A stretch of DNA of 23,113 nt from GCA-020344715 sp050115935 (lineage in GTDB: Archaea; Thermoproteota; Bathyarchaeia; Bathyarchaeales; Bathyarchaeaceae). Under the pieces are notes generated by a model that was given only the letters and a program-made list of their open reading frames with translations, was not told the origin of the DNA and made no database searches. The stretch covers positions 1-23,113 of the forward strand of contig JASFPO010000019.1 of NCBI GenBank assembly GCA_050115935.1, in the 5' to 3' direction. Shown here one piece after another: positions 22,554 through 23,113 of the stretch. The position numbers and the translations under genes were made by a program. How positions within the stretch are numbered: the first letter of the stretch is position 1; every line of letters starts with the position of its first letter.

Positions 22554-23030
22554 TTATGGGGGAGGTGGCGGGGGGCTTGCGTGTTCTGTCATCACTGTTA
22601 TTTCGCAGGTTGCGTAGAACGGCGTCGAGTCGTAGAATTCACCTGTTACTGTGAAGGTAACGTCTACTTTGCTTCCAGGAGCGGGTGCCATGTGCCAAAT
22701 CTTGGGTAAGATGACCCAGTTGAGTAGTGCAGTTCCATCTACCTTGAATGAAAAGGATCTCTTTGTAACCTTTGGCCAGTCGGGAATTGGCAGCATTGTG
22801 ACTATTCCCTCAACTAATATGGTCGAGGGGTCAACATCATAAGCCGTGTAAGGTGATGGTGGAGTTAGTGTTATTTTGAAGCTTTCGGGTGCTGGGTCTT
22901 CCATTGAATAGAAAGGTGGCGTTAGCCTTGCGGTAGCCTCAACTGCAGAGACTGGTGAGATTGCTAATAGACCTATTCCCAGCATTGCTAGGAACACTAG
23001 TACGAAACCGATCGTCATCTTTGATTTCAT
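22554..23030 (-). CDS. small secreted beta-sandwich protein with polyproline tail (158 aa)
   Basis: A signal peptide (1-29, ending AISPVSA) precedes one domain that parallels the 152-residue protein at 19839-20297: 'YDVDPSTILVEG' against 'TNINMSSITLDV', and 'WVILPKIWHMAPAPGSKVDV' followed by 'TFTVTGEFYDSTPFY' against 'LLWPMIEHMSPHVKYEV' followed by 'TLTVTGHLNNDETFK'. The protein ends HASPPPPPP, a tail that could span a wall layer but leads to no anchor. ATG 23030 is preceded by GAGGTGGT (23037-23044), a near-perfect ribosome site that overlaps the end of the upstream gene. The 4-base gap to that gene implies an operon. The function is unknown; a structural or polymer-forming surface role is possible. 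Confidence 0.82.
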   Translation of the reverse strand: MKSKMTIGFVLVFLAMLGIGLLAISPVSAVEATARLTPPFYSMEDPAPESFKITLTPPSPYTAYDVDPSTILVEGIVTMLPIPDWPKVTKRSFSFKVDGTALLNWVILPKIWHMAPAPGSKVDVTFTVTGEFYDSTPFYATCEITVMTEHASPPPPPP

Positions 23031-23034
23031 CGTG

Positions 23035-23113
23035 TTACCACCTCTTCTTTCGCAGTCGCCACAGGTATGCCAATGGTATGACGGGTGCCAGCAGCATTAT
23101 CATGCCGAGGCCT
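23035..23113 (-). CDS. C-terminal fragment of a membrane-anchored protein, truncated by the window edge
   Basis: Reading the - strand from 23112, 25 codons are open before TAA at 23035-23037. They encode a hydrophobic segment (GLGMIMLLAPVIPLAYLW) followed by RLRKKRW, the usual helix-plus-basic-tail that anchors surface proteins, as in the beta-helix protein at 17948. The frame continues off the right edge. The stop lies 4 bases before the next start, and the next gene's GAGGTGGT overlaps the last codons. It is probably a further surface protein co-transcribed with the 158-residue gene. Confidence 0.7.
   Translation of the reverse strand, partial: GLGMIMLLAPVIPLAYLWRLRKKRW

Noticed and set aside
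22534..22556. A C7/T8 homopolymer pair just after a polyproline C-terminus, considered as a frameshift that cut off an anchor
   Set aside because: No hydrophobic anchor is encoded in any frame beyond it, and the T-run works as a terminator.
1..23113. Mobile element, integrase, tRNA or rRNA
   Set aside because: No transposase, terminal repeats, cloverleaf or rRNA-like sequence was seen on reading both strands.

Overview
The window (about 43% G+C by eye) looks like archaeal chromosome, most plausibly a mesophilic or moderately thermophilic Thermoproteota lineage such as the Bathyarchaeia. The reasons are: TATA-type promoters, including one placed for a leaderless transcript; strong Shine-Dalgarno sites in front of ATG, GTG and TTG starts; NosD-type beta-helix surface proteins; C-terminal membrane anchors with basic tails; archaeal-style dockerin modules; and very many N-x-S/T sequons. 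No rRNA, tRNA, CRISPR or transposase is visible. The lineage is an inference; no marker gene is present.

Region 1 (1-5228, + strand) is a glycan-assembly operon. It has a 5'-truncated GT4 glycosyltransferase, a possible 32-residue ORF, a complete GT4 enzyme, a two-domain protein joining a nucleotidyltransferase-like fold to a thymidylate-kinase-like P-loop domain, and a third GT4 enzyme. Region 2 (5387-12464, - strand) holds a Wzx/MATE-type flippase, a 958-residue membrane-anchored surface glycoprotein with a degenerate NodB-like middle domain, and a secreted Asp-box (BNR/sialidase-like) protein ending in a dockerin. Region 3 (12737-16755, + strand) has an FkbM methyltransferase, a small membrane protein overlapping a large polytopic GT-C-like protein, and a short UDP-ManNAc/UDP-glucose dehydrogenase-like protein. 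This converges on a UDP-GlcNAc 2-epimerase (WecB) on the - strand at 16778-17881.

Region 4 (17948-23113, - strand) is a run of secreted proteins: a membrane-anchored NosD beta-helix protein, two small paralogous secreted beta-sandwich proteins, a second beta-helix protein with CARDB and dockerin domains, and at the right edge the last 25 residues of another anchored membrane protein. Its intergenic regions are rich in regulatory-looking sequence: a 14-bp perfect palindrome next to a TATA box, GCGCGC elements, and crossed inverted repeats.

Read together, the locus makes and exports an acidic, probably ManNAcA-containing and methylated glycan, and encodes several heavily sequon-bearing surface proteins that could receive it. 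The most notable shared element is a 60-residue dockerin with an unusual conserved W-Y-P-G-P-P linker, present at the C-terminus of two otherwise unrelated secreted proteins that lack membrane anchors. No cohesin or scaffoldin partner is in the window, so the docking partner, if any, lies elsewhere.
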